A DNA stretch of 64,000 nt from Bimuria novae-zelandiae CBS 107.79 (lineage: Eukaryota > Ascomycota > Dothideomycetes > Pleosporales > Didymosphaeriaceae). Below, piece by piece: positions 11,570 to 22,758 of the stretch. Below the pieces are notes generated by a model. That model did not search any database. It had not been told where the DNA came from and saw only the letters and a list, made by a program, of their open reading frames with translations. The stretch covers positions 162,430 through 226,429 of the forward strand of contig ML976678.1 of the NCBI GenBank assembly GCA_010015655.1, written 5' to 3'. The position numbers and the translations under genes were made by a program. How positions within the stretch are numbered: the stretch's first letter is position 1; each line of letters opens with the position of its first letter.

Positions 11570-12720
11570 GTCGATGCACGAATCGGACGACATAGACTTT
11601 TAAAAGATTAGGAATACAATTAACGGTTTGAGTAAGGACTAAGCCAGGCTTAAGGACGTATTTTAGGCACTCCTAAAGCAGAATAAAGAACTAAAGGATT
11701 AGTTATAATAGATAGACGCGTAGCTAATAGCAGTTGTAAAAGAATAAAAGGTTAATAAAGACGTTATTAATAAGTTAAAGACGCAAGTTATAAGCAAGCT
11801 ACTTAAGCTTTTAACGCTTACACGATTTGACAGAAACTAAAATAAGTTAAGAGCCTTCTTGGCAGAAGCAGCGTTGCACTTAAATATACTAGCACTCTAG
11901 ATTGAAAACGAAGAACAGAAGGTGGTCTATGTTTTAGCACACTTTACCGATAGGGCGATAAACTAGTTCAAACCATATCTAACAGACCAACGAACGAATA
12001 CGGCAGCCAATTAAAGATCTAAAATAATCGTAATTTTTAGTAATTACGACTACTTCGTCACGAGACTTAAGTTAGTATTTGGAGATATAGATGTGTTTAG
12101 GAGATTAAAGGAACGACTCCTAAAGATTAGACAAACTTAAGGAGTTAACAAATATATCTTAACGTTTAAATAACTCGCAATAAATACGTTATGGAATAAA
12201 GAATCCTTAATAGCAAGATTTAAGGAAGGACTAAAATCTAACATTTAGTATAAAATAATACAAATGGACAAACTAGTTTCGCTATTAGCATTAAAGGCCC
12301 AGGCAGCAGGAATCGACGACGAACTCTAATAATAGAAGGAGGGAAACAAGTTTGATAAGTACTTAGGACAAAGAAGCCACCAGGATTATGGCGACCTAAT
12401 AATACTAGACGCTAACAAGGAATCCGGAAAGAGGGATTTTACATGCCATAACTGTAGAAAGAAAGGCCATTACGCGAAAGATTATCGCGGTAAGAAGCAA
12501 GACGTAACCTGTTATAGTTACGGTAAAAAGGGACATTATGTGAAAGACTACCATAGTAAGAAACAAGGGAATTAATCCTTAGCACTAGAACAGAAGGGAG
12601 GATCGCAGGATAAACCTAAGGACAAGAAAGGCAAAAAAGACAAGCCCAAGGATAAGCTCGCAGCCAATCAAGAAGAGCACATGAAGCTTAATTAAACGTT
12701 CTATTATAACAACTCGTGCC
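11570..12720 (+). pseudogene. Gypsy gag relic with two CCHC zinc knuckles
   Basis: A lysine-rich gag-like frame with a retrotransposon-gag core (about 11800-12300) and two degraded zinc knuckles: CHNCRKKGHYAKDYR (about 12445-12490; last Cys replaced by Tyr) and a second at about 12509-12555 with Cys-to-Tyr changes. TGC-to-TAC/TAT changes and TAG/TAA stops at former Gln/Trp codons are the expected RIP products. A charged Lys/Asp tail runs to about 12690 before the TRIM-like insertion at 12725. Confidence 0.75.
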
Positions 12721-12724
12721 TGAT

Positions 12725-13145
12725 TGTGACGGTTAAATACATTCTACTCCAACAGGAGCAGAAGGTTAGCCTTTTGCTCCTGACAGTTATAAGCCCGGAA
12801 TCGCTGAAGCCTGCGCAAGCACTCAAGTGACGGATTCCCACTTGGGTGGGGTATCACAAGCGAGCACGTACACACCACACAAATAGCCAAGCAAGAAGGC
12901 CACAGAGACGTTAAGGCTAGATGCCTGGAGCAGAATACACAGGGCATGTTACACACAGCAAAAACATGTATATAAACCTTGAAAAGCTTCCAGCTCTACG
13001 CTTTGCTACGATCTGGGGGGGTGTGTGACGGTTAAATACATTCTACTCCAACAGGAGCAGAAGGTTAGCCTTTTGCTCCTGACATGTGACGGTTAAATAC
13101 ATTCTACTCCAACAGGAGCAGAAGGTTAGCCTTTTGCTCCTGACA
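12725..13145 (+). mobile_element. TRIM-like element with three identical 61-bp terminal repeats
   Basis: Three identical 61-bp repeats (12725-12785, 13024-13084, 13085-13145), each beginning TGTGACGG and ending CTCCTGACA, so with TG...CA termini. A 238-bp noncoding interior (12786-13023) lies between copies 1 and 2; copies 2 and 3 abut with no gap. CTGAT at 12720-12724 and again at 13146-13150 is a 5-bp target duplication around the whole unit. A G-run just before copy 2 could serve as a polypurine tract; no clear primer-binding site was seen. Each repeat holds a hairpin (CAGGAGCAGAAGG pairing with CCTTTTGCTCCTG). There is no RIP damage although the surrounding gypsy is RIP-ridden, so it arrived later. 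Confidence 0.7.
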
Positions 13146-16100
13146 CTGATACACCTCAGCAGCAAGCAAGGATCAGGATAGTTCCCACAAAAGGGAAAGA
13201 ACACGCTAGTAGCAACAAAAGACAGGACCTAAGCATAGGTCGAGGCATTAAACTAAGAAGCTAAAGAGTTAGATAAATTCTCTAATAAAAAAGAAGTCCC
13301 TACACCTTCGCAGTCAACGGCACTAGAAGGGGAGATACTATTAAGACCCAAGGTAGAGACCACTAAGGCAGGTATAGAAGAGAAGGTTCGGATAGGAAGC
13401 GTGGAATATGCCCAGCTCCTAAACAACTATAGTATTAGTGAACCCAGCTCGGACATAGAAGAGCCAGGCCTAAATTCGTGTGTAAAGTTAAAGTGCGGAA
13501 TGCACTTAAAACCGAAAAGGACTTACTTAGCATAGCTAGTAAGGCGAGAATAATATAGTTTTAAGGAACTAATACTTGGAGAAACAGTTCATGGCTAGCA
13601 ACTAGTAGGAAAAGAGACAGGATGCTTAATCCTAGAGCCAGGCCTAAAGTTACCAAAGGCATGTGTAATAGGTAGACCTTATTACAAGTGTACAGCGAAC
13701 AAGTGCCCAAAACACGTTGAAAAGAAAATCTAAACAAAGCATTGGCCCAAACAAGAACATCTAAAAGGAAACCAGGGACCACATGTTACCCTCGAAGGGC
13801 AATACTAAGGACGAAAGATACGAATCATAGTGGACAGCGGAGCCACACAGAACTTCATTTCGGAAAAATTCGTAGAAAAAAGAGGAATCACATACACTAC
13901 GAAGAAGTTTCCTCGATAGCTTAGCACGATTAAAGGCACATTATTCTAGAAGCCTGTATAATACAAAACTAAACTATTAACACTTAAACTACAAGGATTA
14001 GAGGTCCGAAATCTAGTTATGGATCTTGTACAATTGGACGAAGAACAAGATATTATCCTAGGGATGCCATAGTTACGAATAGTAAACCTAAAGATAGACT
14101 GGAAGACAGGTTAGATAACATACGGCAAGAAAGAAGGACTCCGAGCAAACATTAAAACCTATAAAGGAATTTTCCCTAAAGAATATAAGAAGTGGGAAAA
14201 GGCACTTTAAGAGCTAAAGAACTACCTTTTAAAACATTAACTATAGGACCTTGAGGTCGAGCTCGAGGAAGGCAAAACGGCGGGATAGGGACTAATCTAT
14301 CGTACTACAAAAGAAGAAGCGAAGCTTTAGAAGGAGTACATTAATAAAGCACTTAAGAAAGGATAGATCCGCCATTCCTACTTATTAGTATCCCACGGAA
14401 CTACGTTTGCGGACAAGAAAGGGACAACAAAGAAACAATTCTGCGTAGACTATAGGAAAACCAACGCAATTACGAAGAAGAATCGCTACCTTTTACCCCT
14501 AATTTTAGAAATGCAGGACAGGATGCGCAAATTAAAAATCTTTATAAAACTAGACATTTAGAATGCCTATTATTAGATCAGAATTAAGAAAGGAGACGAA
14601 TGGAAAACGGCCTTCTAAACGCAATTTAGACTATATAAGTACTAAGTAGTACCCTTTAGACTCACTAACGCACCTGCGGTATTCCAGGGGAGAATTAACA
14701 CCGTACTACAAGACTACTTAGACATATTTGTCTTCGCATATTTGGACGACATCCTTATCTTTTTAGAAAACGAGGAAGAACATGTTAGACACGTACACAA
14801 GGTACTCGAGAAGCTGGCAGACGCCCAAATGTTTCTTAAGATAAGGAAATGCGAATTCCACACGAAGGAAACCAATTTCCTAAGATTTATTATTAAATTA
14901 GGAAAGATTAGGATAGATCCAGCGAAAATCGAGCAGATTAAGCAATGGCCTACACTAGGAAACGTGACAAACGTATAAATATTCCTAGGACTCGCAAACT
15001 TTTGCAGGAAGTTTATTATAAGATAGTTACAACTTACGGAACCACTCACACGCCTTATAAAGAAGGACGTAAAGTTTAAATAAATAAAGGAATACAAGCA
15101 AAGCTTTAAGCAAATTAAAAAATAATTTTGCCAAAACCTAATTTTGCGAATGTTTAACCTAGAGTTACTGGCAGAAGTTAAGACAGACGTATTAAACTTA
15201 GTCTATAGGATCGCACTCTTATAGCAAGACAAGCACACTAGAGCATTATATCTAGTAGAATACTTCTTAAAACAGATGAAACTGGCAGAGCTCAACTACC
15301 TAATCTACGACAAAGAGATGCTGGCGATCTACAAAGCGTTTAAGCAATAGAGAGTCTACCTTTAAAGAGCAAAGCACACTATAGAGGTATACACGGATTA
15401 TAAAAACCTTATAGGCTTCATAACGAACAAAGAATTAACTTAACGCTACACGAGATAGTAGGAATATCTCGTAATATTCAACTTTAAGATTATCTATACT
15501 AAGGGGTCAAAGAACCTTTTAGCAGACGCCTTAAGCAGGAGACCTAACCTTTAAAAGGAAGTAAAAGTAATAGGCACGATGTTAGTAAAAGATAAATATA
15601 GCAATTTAGTTATAAATACAGCTAAGCTAGTAGCCAGCATCAAAAGACAAGACAGCATCTAGGACGAATAGATTAAAAAGGAAACCTAGAAGGAAACGCC
15701 CAACAATAAGTAAGGATAGATAGAAGATGGATTCTTTATTATTTTCGAAAGAATATACATTCTATTAGCAATATAACGGGAATTTATACGACAGTTTTAT
15801 AAATCACCTGCCCATAGACATTAAGGAATAGAAAAAACCCTTAAAAGGCTTCTACGAACGTACTACATACCTAGAGTAAGATAGATAGTAATAGAAGTTT
15901 TAAGGGACTGCGCAGATTGTTATAGGAACAAATATAGTTAACACGCACTATATAGAACACTTCAACTAGTAGAGGTACTAGAAAGACTATAGGGAGTTAT
16001 TACGATGGACTTTATTACTTAGTTACCGAAGTCTAAGGACCCAGCAACGAAAACGGAATACAACGGTATTATGACTATTGTGGACAAGGCCACAAGATAC

Positions 16101-16870
16101 TCGTACTTTTAACCCCACAACGAGAAAAGCGGAGCAGAAGTAGCAGCATTTACTATACTATAGATTATAATCAGTTAACACGGAATACTAGATAAGATTA
16201 TTACAGATAGGGATGTAAGGTTCATATTAAAGTTCTAGCAGACAATTATAATAGTATTAGGAATTAAACACAGCATGTCCACAGTATATCACCCACAGAC
16301 GGACGGTCAAACGGAAAGGATGAACTAGACGATAGAATAATACCTAAGGTTTTACCTTAACTACTAATAGAATAACTAGGTAGCCTTGCTGCCAATAGCC
16401 TAGTTCGCGTACAATAGTTCGAAGAATGCGATAATAGGAGTATCGCTATTCTTTACGAACTATGGATTCGACCTAAGCGCGTACAATATACCTAGGGACA
16501 TAATAACATAGACGACGAACAGAGAAGCATTCGTAAATACGATTAAATAGATCTACAAATAACTACGGCTAGACACCAAGTTTCTAAACCTCTAAATAAG
16601 AAAGTACTACGACAGAAAGCATAAGGAGGGACCCTAACTTAAAGTAAGGGAAAAAGTGTAGTTACTTAAGAAAAACATTAAGAGCAAGCGCCTTAATTTA
16701 AAATTAAACTATATAAAGATTAGACTATACAAAATTATTAAATAGGTTACACTAGTTACGTATAAACTTAAATTGCCAGAGAACATGAAGATTTACCCGA
16801 CATTTTATATTTTATTACTAGAAAAGGCACCACGGAACGCAGAGCCTGCAGTATACGACGCAGACACATA
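13146..16870 (+). pseudogene. Gypsy pol relic (PR-RT-RNaseH-IN)
   Basis: A degraded polyprotein with recognisable blocks in order: aspartic protease VDSGATQNF (about 13830-13857); reverse transcriptase with the catalytic YLDDIL (about 14739-14756); an RNase H region (about 15385-15420); integrase zinc-binding HHCC (about 15815-15930); and the integrase core with TDRDVRF (about 16204) and VYHPQTDGQTERM (about 16280-16320). It is cut at 16870 by the hAT insertion. In-frame TAG/TAA stops occur throughout, so no enzyme can be made. The domain order, integrase after RNase H, separates it from Ty1/copia. Confidence 0.88.
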
Positions 16871-16878
16871 TAGAGAAC
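16871..16878. other. Target-site duplication (TAGAGAAC) of the hAT element, left
   Basis: TAGAGAAC at 16871-16878 and again at 20070-20077 flank the hAT element exactly. Eight-base duplications are diagnostic of hAT transposases. Confidence 0.92.
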
Positions 16879-17252
16879 CAGACTTGCCAACAATCAATCC
16901 AATTGATTCAAATTGATTGAATTGATTGCAAAATGTAATTCAATCAAATTAATCGCAAATTGATTGACTACCTATTATTTTGCAATCAAATCAATCCCAG
17001 CTTAAACGATTAATTGTAAACTTGATTTAATTAAGTATTTGGGCTATCTCCAGTGAGGTTTTTGAGTTGGCTGTAACGGCGATCTCACGGTATCTTTCTG
17101 GTGTTGGCTTTATGACGGGCCGGGGTCCACCCGGTGGAATCTCATTGGCTGAAGCAAACGCGTCTGTACGTAGCTAATCGCGTCGTACTGACTGCGTACA
17201 TTTACGTGTTTCTTGCTTCAAACAACGTCTCTACAACACCTATACCGACAAT

Positions 17253-17912
17253 ATGCCTCCCAGACAAGCCAGGGGCGCCAAACGCGCTGCCGAAGCCTCC
17301 AAAGCACCTGCGAAACGCGCTAGAACCAGCGGCTGTGGTACAGCCAGGGAACCCATCGAACTTGATGAGTCGCAGCAGCTGCCTCCGCGCACCTCACCGC
17401 GCACCTCACCGCGCACCTCACCGCGCACCTCACCGCGCAAAGCCCTGGCAATCGCGACGTCCCAGGCCACCGAGGAACGTCCATTTGAGTCACAGTTACG
17501 CGATTTGCTACCTGAAAACACCACCATAGAGCCCTCGAGAGCAGCCACCGAGGCCACAACGGAAGATACTAAGAGCGCTATTGAGGATCTTGACGCGCTC
17601 TTTAAGGACGACTTTGAGGGCATTGATTGGGCGCGATTACTAGGCTTTATCGCGCCTTTGCGCACCTATAAGCATAAGAAAAGCTGGATCTATCGCCATG
17701 GCTATCGTGTCTCGCCCATCTCCGATCCATCGCAAATCTGGTTTATCTGTAAGTACTGCCATCAGCATAAGTGTATCGATTGCGGCAAAACTGGCAAATA
17801 CAACACCACGAAGTTAACCTTGGCGGCAGCAGCGCACCTTGAGGAGCGCATGAAGGGCTATGGCCATATAAAGCCAGGGGCAGCCGCGAAGCCGTTGCTA
17901 CTGGGGGGTTAA
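17253..17912 (+). CDS. hAT transposase N-terminal ORF, 219 aa, BED-like zinc finger
   Basis: An open frame of 220 codons from ATG 17253. A basic N-terminus is followed by a 12-bp tandem repeat (about 17388-17436) encoding PRTS four times, an acidic linker, and a Cys/His cluster (WFICKYCHQHKCIDCG, about residues 166-181) that looks like a BED-type DNA-binding finger. The frame ends at a TAA at 17910-17912 and the rest of the transposase is RIP-shattered, so this is the surviving front of a once longer protein. A standalone role is unproven. GC content is much higher than in the following 2 kb. Confidence 0.6.
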   Translation: MPPRQARGAKRAAEASKAPAKRARTSGCGTAREPIELDESQQLPPRTSPRTSPRTSPRTSPRKALAIATSQATEERPFESQLRDLLPENTTIEPSRAATEATTEDTKSAIEDLDALFKDDFEGIDWARLLGFIAPLRTYKHKKSWIYRHGYRVSPISDPSQIWFICKYCHQHKCIDCGKTGKYNTTKLTLAAAAHLEERMKGYGHIKPGAAAKPLLLGG

Positions 17913-19910
17913 CTCTTATTATAACAGGCGGCTAATCGCGGCGTGGTGTTGACCTAGAGTATTGCTAATACGCTGGGTAACTTTGACGTTTAAAGCTTTA
18001 GGCTTGCTGCTATTACTTGGCTTGTTGAGGGTAACTACCCCTTGCGTGAGTTTGAATCGCCAACGTTCTAGAGGATGCTGGCCTTAGCTAACCTAGAGGT
18101 AGAGGAGGCGCTGTGGGCTAGTCGTATATTAGTTTCTTAGTACGTAATAAGGCTTTACAATCACTTGCTCCTGCAAGTTATTGACGAGCTATTACGTGCT
18201 GCCTCGCTTATCTACATAAGCTTTGACGGCTAGATAATAAAAGGCAGTAAACGTGGCTTCTTTAGTATTATTACGCACTATACTAATAATAATAGCAAGG
18301 TAGTTAACTTGCCAATTGCGTTGCCACAGCTATTAGGCTCCTATAGTGGTAAGAGGATAGGCGAAATCGTCGTCGAAACGCTATAGAAGTTTAGCATTAA
18401 TAATAGTAAAGTTAGTTACTTTGTGCTTAATAATGCTAATACTAACAATAAGGTAGTTAATTATATCGCTAATAAGTATAACTTCTAAGTGTCTTATCGT
18501 CGTCTTCGTTGCGCGCCTTACATTATAAACCTCGTAAGAAAGGCTTTATTATTTGGCAAGGACTGCGAGGCGTACGCCGACGATATTAACCTAGATATAA
18601 GTTAATAATTATGTGCCTTTACGCTAAGCTTCAGCTGACCTAAGGCAGGAGGAGACAAAACTTATAGACAAGTGGCGTAAATAAGGCCCGCTAGGCTTTT
18701 TGTTTAATGTTATAGGCCACATTAAAACACCTTTGCAATACGATTTATTTAATTAGTGTTAGCACTAAGTAAACAAGTTGTTGCCTCTTAATAAGCGCAA
18801 GATCTATAAACCTGTAAAGCTAGTAATTACACGCTAGAACTCTTACTACGACGCCCTTACTCGCGCTTCTTAGCTATAAACCGCCATTAACACATACGCC
18901 GCCCGCCATATAGATGATGCCCGCACTACTGACGCCTACGCGCGCGCAAAAAACAACAAGCTACCTAACGTGCCAGCGTGGATGAGGTCTGACAGGCTAT
19001 CAGCCAACGATTGGTAAGTAATAACTAAATATATAGAGGTGCTATTGCCGCTTAAAGAAGCTACTAAGAGGCTTAAAGGCCGCGGCAAAGGCAACGCTTT
19101 TAGCGCTATATATAAGGTTATACTAGTTTTTAAGTAGCTACTTACCACCTTTAAGTATCAGCTCGAGTCGTTTAATAATATTAATTACCACGAAACTAGC
19201 GCCCTAGAGGACTACCTATCTACTAACTTGCGCGCGGTATGGCTTAAACTTAATTAGTACTATAGCAAGCTTAATAACTTGCCTATCTACTACGCCGCTT
19301 GCTATCTCTATCCTTTTTATAAGTGTTATTGCCAGCGAGCTTGGCGCGGGAAACCCGACTGGCTTGCCTTAGCTAACGCCAGTTTTTGGCAGCTTTAGGC
19401 GCAGTACTAACCTAAAGTTGTTAATATAGTGGCTTCTAAGCAGTTAACTATAAATAATAACCTTAACAATGCGATTAACTAGCTTGCTAGCAGCAATAGC
19501 GACGATAAAAATAAGGAAGATAGTAACGAGTACGATTGCTAGTTTAAGCGCGAGCCTAGGTAGACGCAATATTAGTTTAATAGCGGTGATAGTCCTATTA
19601 AGTACTAGGTCAGATTACGCTCGAGATACCCTAATTTAGCGAAGTTTACGATTAATACACTAATAGTTCCAGCATTAAGCTGTGAGTGTGAGCGCGTTTT
19701 TAGTGAACTTAGCGACCTCCTCGAGCCTAGAAGACGCTATATAGGTGCTTAATTGCTGGCAGTAATACAATCTGTACGATCTTAGCTAAAAGCTGGCTTT
19801 AGTAAACCCTCTAATGGCGCTGTTGCGAAGCAGTTATCGACTTTAAGTAACGAAGAAATTGACACCTTATACAGCTTGTGTGACTAGGACGAGGCTTCTT
19901 AGTAATTTAT
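17913..19910 (+). pseudogene. RIP-destroyed hAT transposase core and dimerisation domain
   Basis: Continues the hAT transposase with frequent TAG/TAA stops and a few frame changes. The end (about 19640-19740) still shows the hAT C-terminal dimerisation signature: a PALSCECERVFSELSDLLEP-like block and then RRRYIG. Decay starts sharply just after 17912. It cannot be functional, though the inverted repeats look intact and could be moved by a transposase supplied from elsewhere. Confidence 0.8.
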
Positions 19911-20077
19911 ATATAGTTTGCACGAATATATGATTAATTTATAATTAATTTACAATTAATTAGCTTGAAAATACCTTTTAATTCAATCAATTCAAAAGGC
20001 TGGATGACTTATTACAATCAATTCAATTCACTGTCTGGAAATTGATTGAATTGATTGTTGGCAAGTCTGTAGAGAAC

Positions 20078-20949
20078 AGGACTAGGAATGGAAAGTTAAC
20101 AAGATCCTAGGACACTAAATGTGAAACGGGAAGAATTACTACCTAGTCAAATAGACAGGTACGGACGACAAGGGAAAACTATAGGAAAGCACTTAAGAAC
20201 TACTTAAAAACCTTAATTACCTTAAGAAGTTAGCGGAATTTCGTTTTAGCTAATTGCCTAAAGAAATCTAGGAGAGAGAGGATCTAGTAAATTACTTAGT
20301 AGTAACTTAAGAAGACCCTTATAAGGTGCGGGACTTAAGTTATTTCTCTTAAGCTCCTTAAAATAACGCCACGAACGCTTAACTTTAGTAGTATAATAAT
20401 TTTTAGCTAAAGCTTTCTAGCGACGAAGACAACTCGTCTTAGCATAAAAAGTAGTAGTCTTATTTAAAAGATTAAGAGCCTTCTCCTTAGCCTTACAAAT
20501 CTCCTTTACTAAATAATCGACTTCTGAATCCGCGCGATTAACTAAAGGAGATTAAGATAAGTCTAGGGAACAAAGAAGACCACGTACGGGCTAAAAAAGG
20601 ATTAGAGGAAACGTTATAAGAAGTACGAACGTTAGAATAAATGCACGCTTTATAAGCTAACCTCCTAGGAGTATCGTGTTCTAAGATAACGCAAGGAATG
20701 TTGTACGAGGTATAGTAAGAACATAGTATAACTTCGTGGCCATGTTAAAGGACTCGATCTGCAAGCGAAAGGCGTTAAATAACCTTATCTAAGGATAGTT
20801 TTAGGACTAACGTGGCGCTGCGGGGGTTACTACGAATAGGAGGCATTAGGAAACATTAAAACTCTAGGATAAGGGATAACCTACTATTTAAAATACTTAA
20901 GAGCGGAACGAGTTAACCTTTAAGCTAAAGGAATAGAAAGGGGAGATAG
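20078..20949 (+). other. Gypsy 3' internal region and polypurine tract
   Basis: After the hAT element the gypsy interior resumes. The first 150 bp continue the pol frame (a basic region starting SVENRTRNGK); the rest is a stop-rich, lysine-coded stretch with no domain I can name. The last bases before the 3' LTR (about 20930-20949, GAATAGAAAGGGGAGATAG) form the expected polypurine tract for plus-strand priming. Confidence 0.65.
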
Positions 20950-21394
20950 TGTTACAGCTACGCCTTATAAGATAGATAAAGACGGATAGCGGGGAACGGC
21001 GCTAGCCAAGATTCTGACGCCTTAGCCAAGATTATAAGCAAACACGTGACGGAACTCTGTCGCAGCGCTAATAGAGTTGGCAAGTTAGACTCTGCGACTC
21101 TGTAGGCAGAGTCACAGAGGGGAACTTAGTAACTCTATAGGCAGAGTTACAGAGCTATAGGGCTACCTTGTATTTCTTAAGTATATAGCTACTAGTACGC
21201 TTGTTAAATAGTCTTTATTATTAATTTCTATAATCCTTTAACTAAGGTATTACTTGCCTTTGACATCCTCGTTTGGAATCCATATCGCATGTGATCTATT
21301 GGCGATCACCCATTAACCTCTGCCTGTACTTCCATTAACTATAACCGCGCCCCCAAGGTAACCTGCCTTACGGTACTAAGGCAGGTCCGTAACA
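20950..21394 (+). repeat. 3' LTR of the gypsy element
   Basis: 445 bp, TGTTAC...GTAACA, followed by the TGCGC duplication at 21395-21399. The first about 300 bp are the RIP-mutated version and the last about 130 bp the clean version, the reverse of the 5' LTR. The switch falls between 21251 and 21262, the same LTR coordinate as in the 5' copy. Confidence 0.93.
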
Positions 21395-21633
21395 TGCGCA
21401 CAGGTGGCATAAGATACTATTTTATAAGAGGCTATTAATAACCTTATTAAGAGCGTACCACGCAGGATTAAAGCCTATATAAAAGTCTAAAGTTAATATA
21501 TAAAATACTAAGCTATTTAGGTGCATTTTAATGTAATTAGGCGTGGTGGATACCCTGTAAATAATAAGGGTTAAAGAACTCGGCTAAAAATTTGGTGGGG
21601 CAAAAGTGTCGGCAAACTTTTGGCCTAGTACTG
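21395..21633 (+). pseudogene. Tc1/mariner relic C, part 2 and right inverted repeat
   Basis: Resumes the DDE_3 transposase after the gypsy insertion. It encodes a degraded C-terminus ending with a PRRIKAYIKV-like block, the family's usual last motif. The right inverted repeat runs to 21633 (AAACTTTTGGCCTAGTACTG), followed by TA at 21634-21635. It inserted into an oppositely oriented Tc1/mariner relic that continues from 21636. A possible left inverted repeat of this element, degraded and with a 2-bp insertion, lies at about 3883-3915. Confidence 0.7.
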
Positions 21634-21635
21634 TA

Positions 21636-22390
21636 TATAACGTTGAAGGAGAACTCTTCACGAGCTTTTATATACTTATATTATTTATTTTAAGGCGCTT
21701 TCCCTTATAATATAGAATACTAGGCTTCTAAAAGTCCTCTTCTAGATTAAAATAAGCCTTATTAGTCTAGTAAACGGCATTCTAGAAGCTAAAGATAAGC
21801 TACTATTAATTAACGTAGCTATAGCCTACGCGGAGATACTTATTATTAAGTGAAATCTCCTTCTTTGTGTAGGCTTGTTTATAGACGCTGGCATGGATTC
21901 TTGTACGGAGATTGTGCTCTAAGGCACGCTTTGTAAGTGGTATATCGTTTGTACGGATCTGTACGCCTAAGGGCTTGTCTTTAACAAAGTTTATAGCGTT
22001 ATCTATTAAAGCTCTAAGTATTAACTTATCTACACGCTATAAATACTTAAGTTTTATATATATATATTTTTTAGCTTTTACGCTTATATACGCGTTAATA
22101 GTTATTATATTTCTTAAACTCCTTTATTTAGTAATAGCCTATAGACTTTCCTATGCTATGCTAGGCATAGATATCGCGAAAAAAGGTAATATTATTATTA
22201 TACTATATAGCCTTAAAAAATTATAAACGCTCCTCTATATTAGGCTCTTTAAGAATGGCATCTTATATAAGCGTATAAGACCTTTCTAATAAGCTATTAA
22301 TTATCTTATTTAAACGTAATTTTATAGTGTTATAGACGTTAATATTAACGTTAATAATAATAAAATTTAGTGTTAAGTGTGGGGTGCTAA
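21636..22390 (-). pseudogene. Tc1/mariner (DDE_3) relic B, N-terminal half
   Basis: On the minus strand, from about 22390 down to 21636, a frame shows a basic HTH-like N-terminus followed by LRTRIHASVYKQAYTKKEIS (about 21850-21910) and YFNLEEDFQKPSI-like text with stops (about 21710-21750), typical of the central part of fungal mariner-type transposases. It ends exactly where relic C's right inverted repeat begins, so relic C inserted here. The matching C-terminal half was not found to the left. Confidence 0.6.
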
Positions 22391-22758
22391 CTTATTAGAA
22401 AGTGTCCCACGAATTAGTGCAGGGGGTGGTGGTACCTTAATCAATGACATAATCACAAGGTACACTAATACAACTTGGTTGCCACTCGCTTGGTCAAGTC
22501 CAACTCCTTCGCCAATATGCACACTTACGAAACAGTGCCGTGGACATCATATGCGTGTCGATGCAAGTGAATTTTGCCCTCGAAGCACACTTAACAGAGA
22601 TCTCAGCGGAGCCGATCCCCATCTTTGATATGTTGCAGGTGCTTTCTCCTAAAATGTTTGCTGAGATCGCCTGGTGTGTAGAATAAGTCTACGCGCTGTT
22701 ATGTCGATAAGTTCTTGTTACCTAGGCAAACGAAACATATCGTCGGTTTCTTATCTAT
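22391..22758. other. Non-coding junction, no recognisable feature
   Basis: Base composition rises from AT-rich to ordinary. No open frame with family similarity, no inverted repeats and no tRNA were seen. It probably links the Tc1/mariner relic to the DUF3435 relic. Confidence 0.5.

Larger units (their letters stand above)
16879..20069 (+). mobile_element. hAT-family DNA transposon, 3191 bp, inside gypsy pol
   Basis: The termini CAGACTTGCCAACAATCAAT and ATTGATTGTTGGCAAGTCTG are perfect inverted repeats, flanked by the 8-bp duplication TAGAGAAC. Many ATTGATTG/CAATCAAT repeats fill the first and last 100-150 bp, like the subterminal binding sites of hAT transposases. A transposase relic runs on the + strand. 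The insertion splits the gypsy sequence just after the integrase region, so it is younger than the gypsy insertion. Confidence 0.93.
11031..21394 (+). mobile_element. Ty3/gypsy LTR retrotransposon, nested and RIP-mutated
   Basis: A 10,364-bp unit bounded by two LTRs (11031-11476 and 20950-21394) that begin TGTTAC and end GTAA(C/T)A, with a 5-bp TGCGC duplication. Gag and pol relics run on the + strand in the order gag, protease, reverse transcriptase, RNase H, integrase, which defines Ty3/gypsy. A 421-bp TRIM-like element (12725-13145) and a hAT transposon (16879-20069) sit inside. Without them it would be about 6.7 kb. All coding parts carry many TAG/TAA stops. It lies inside Tc1/mariner relic C. 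Confidence 0.92.

Noticed and set aside
13561..13924. Short frames on both strands between gag and protease
   Set aside because: Shadows of the gypsy pol frame; they cross the protease motif in other frames.
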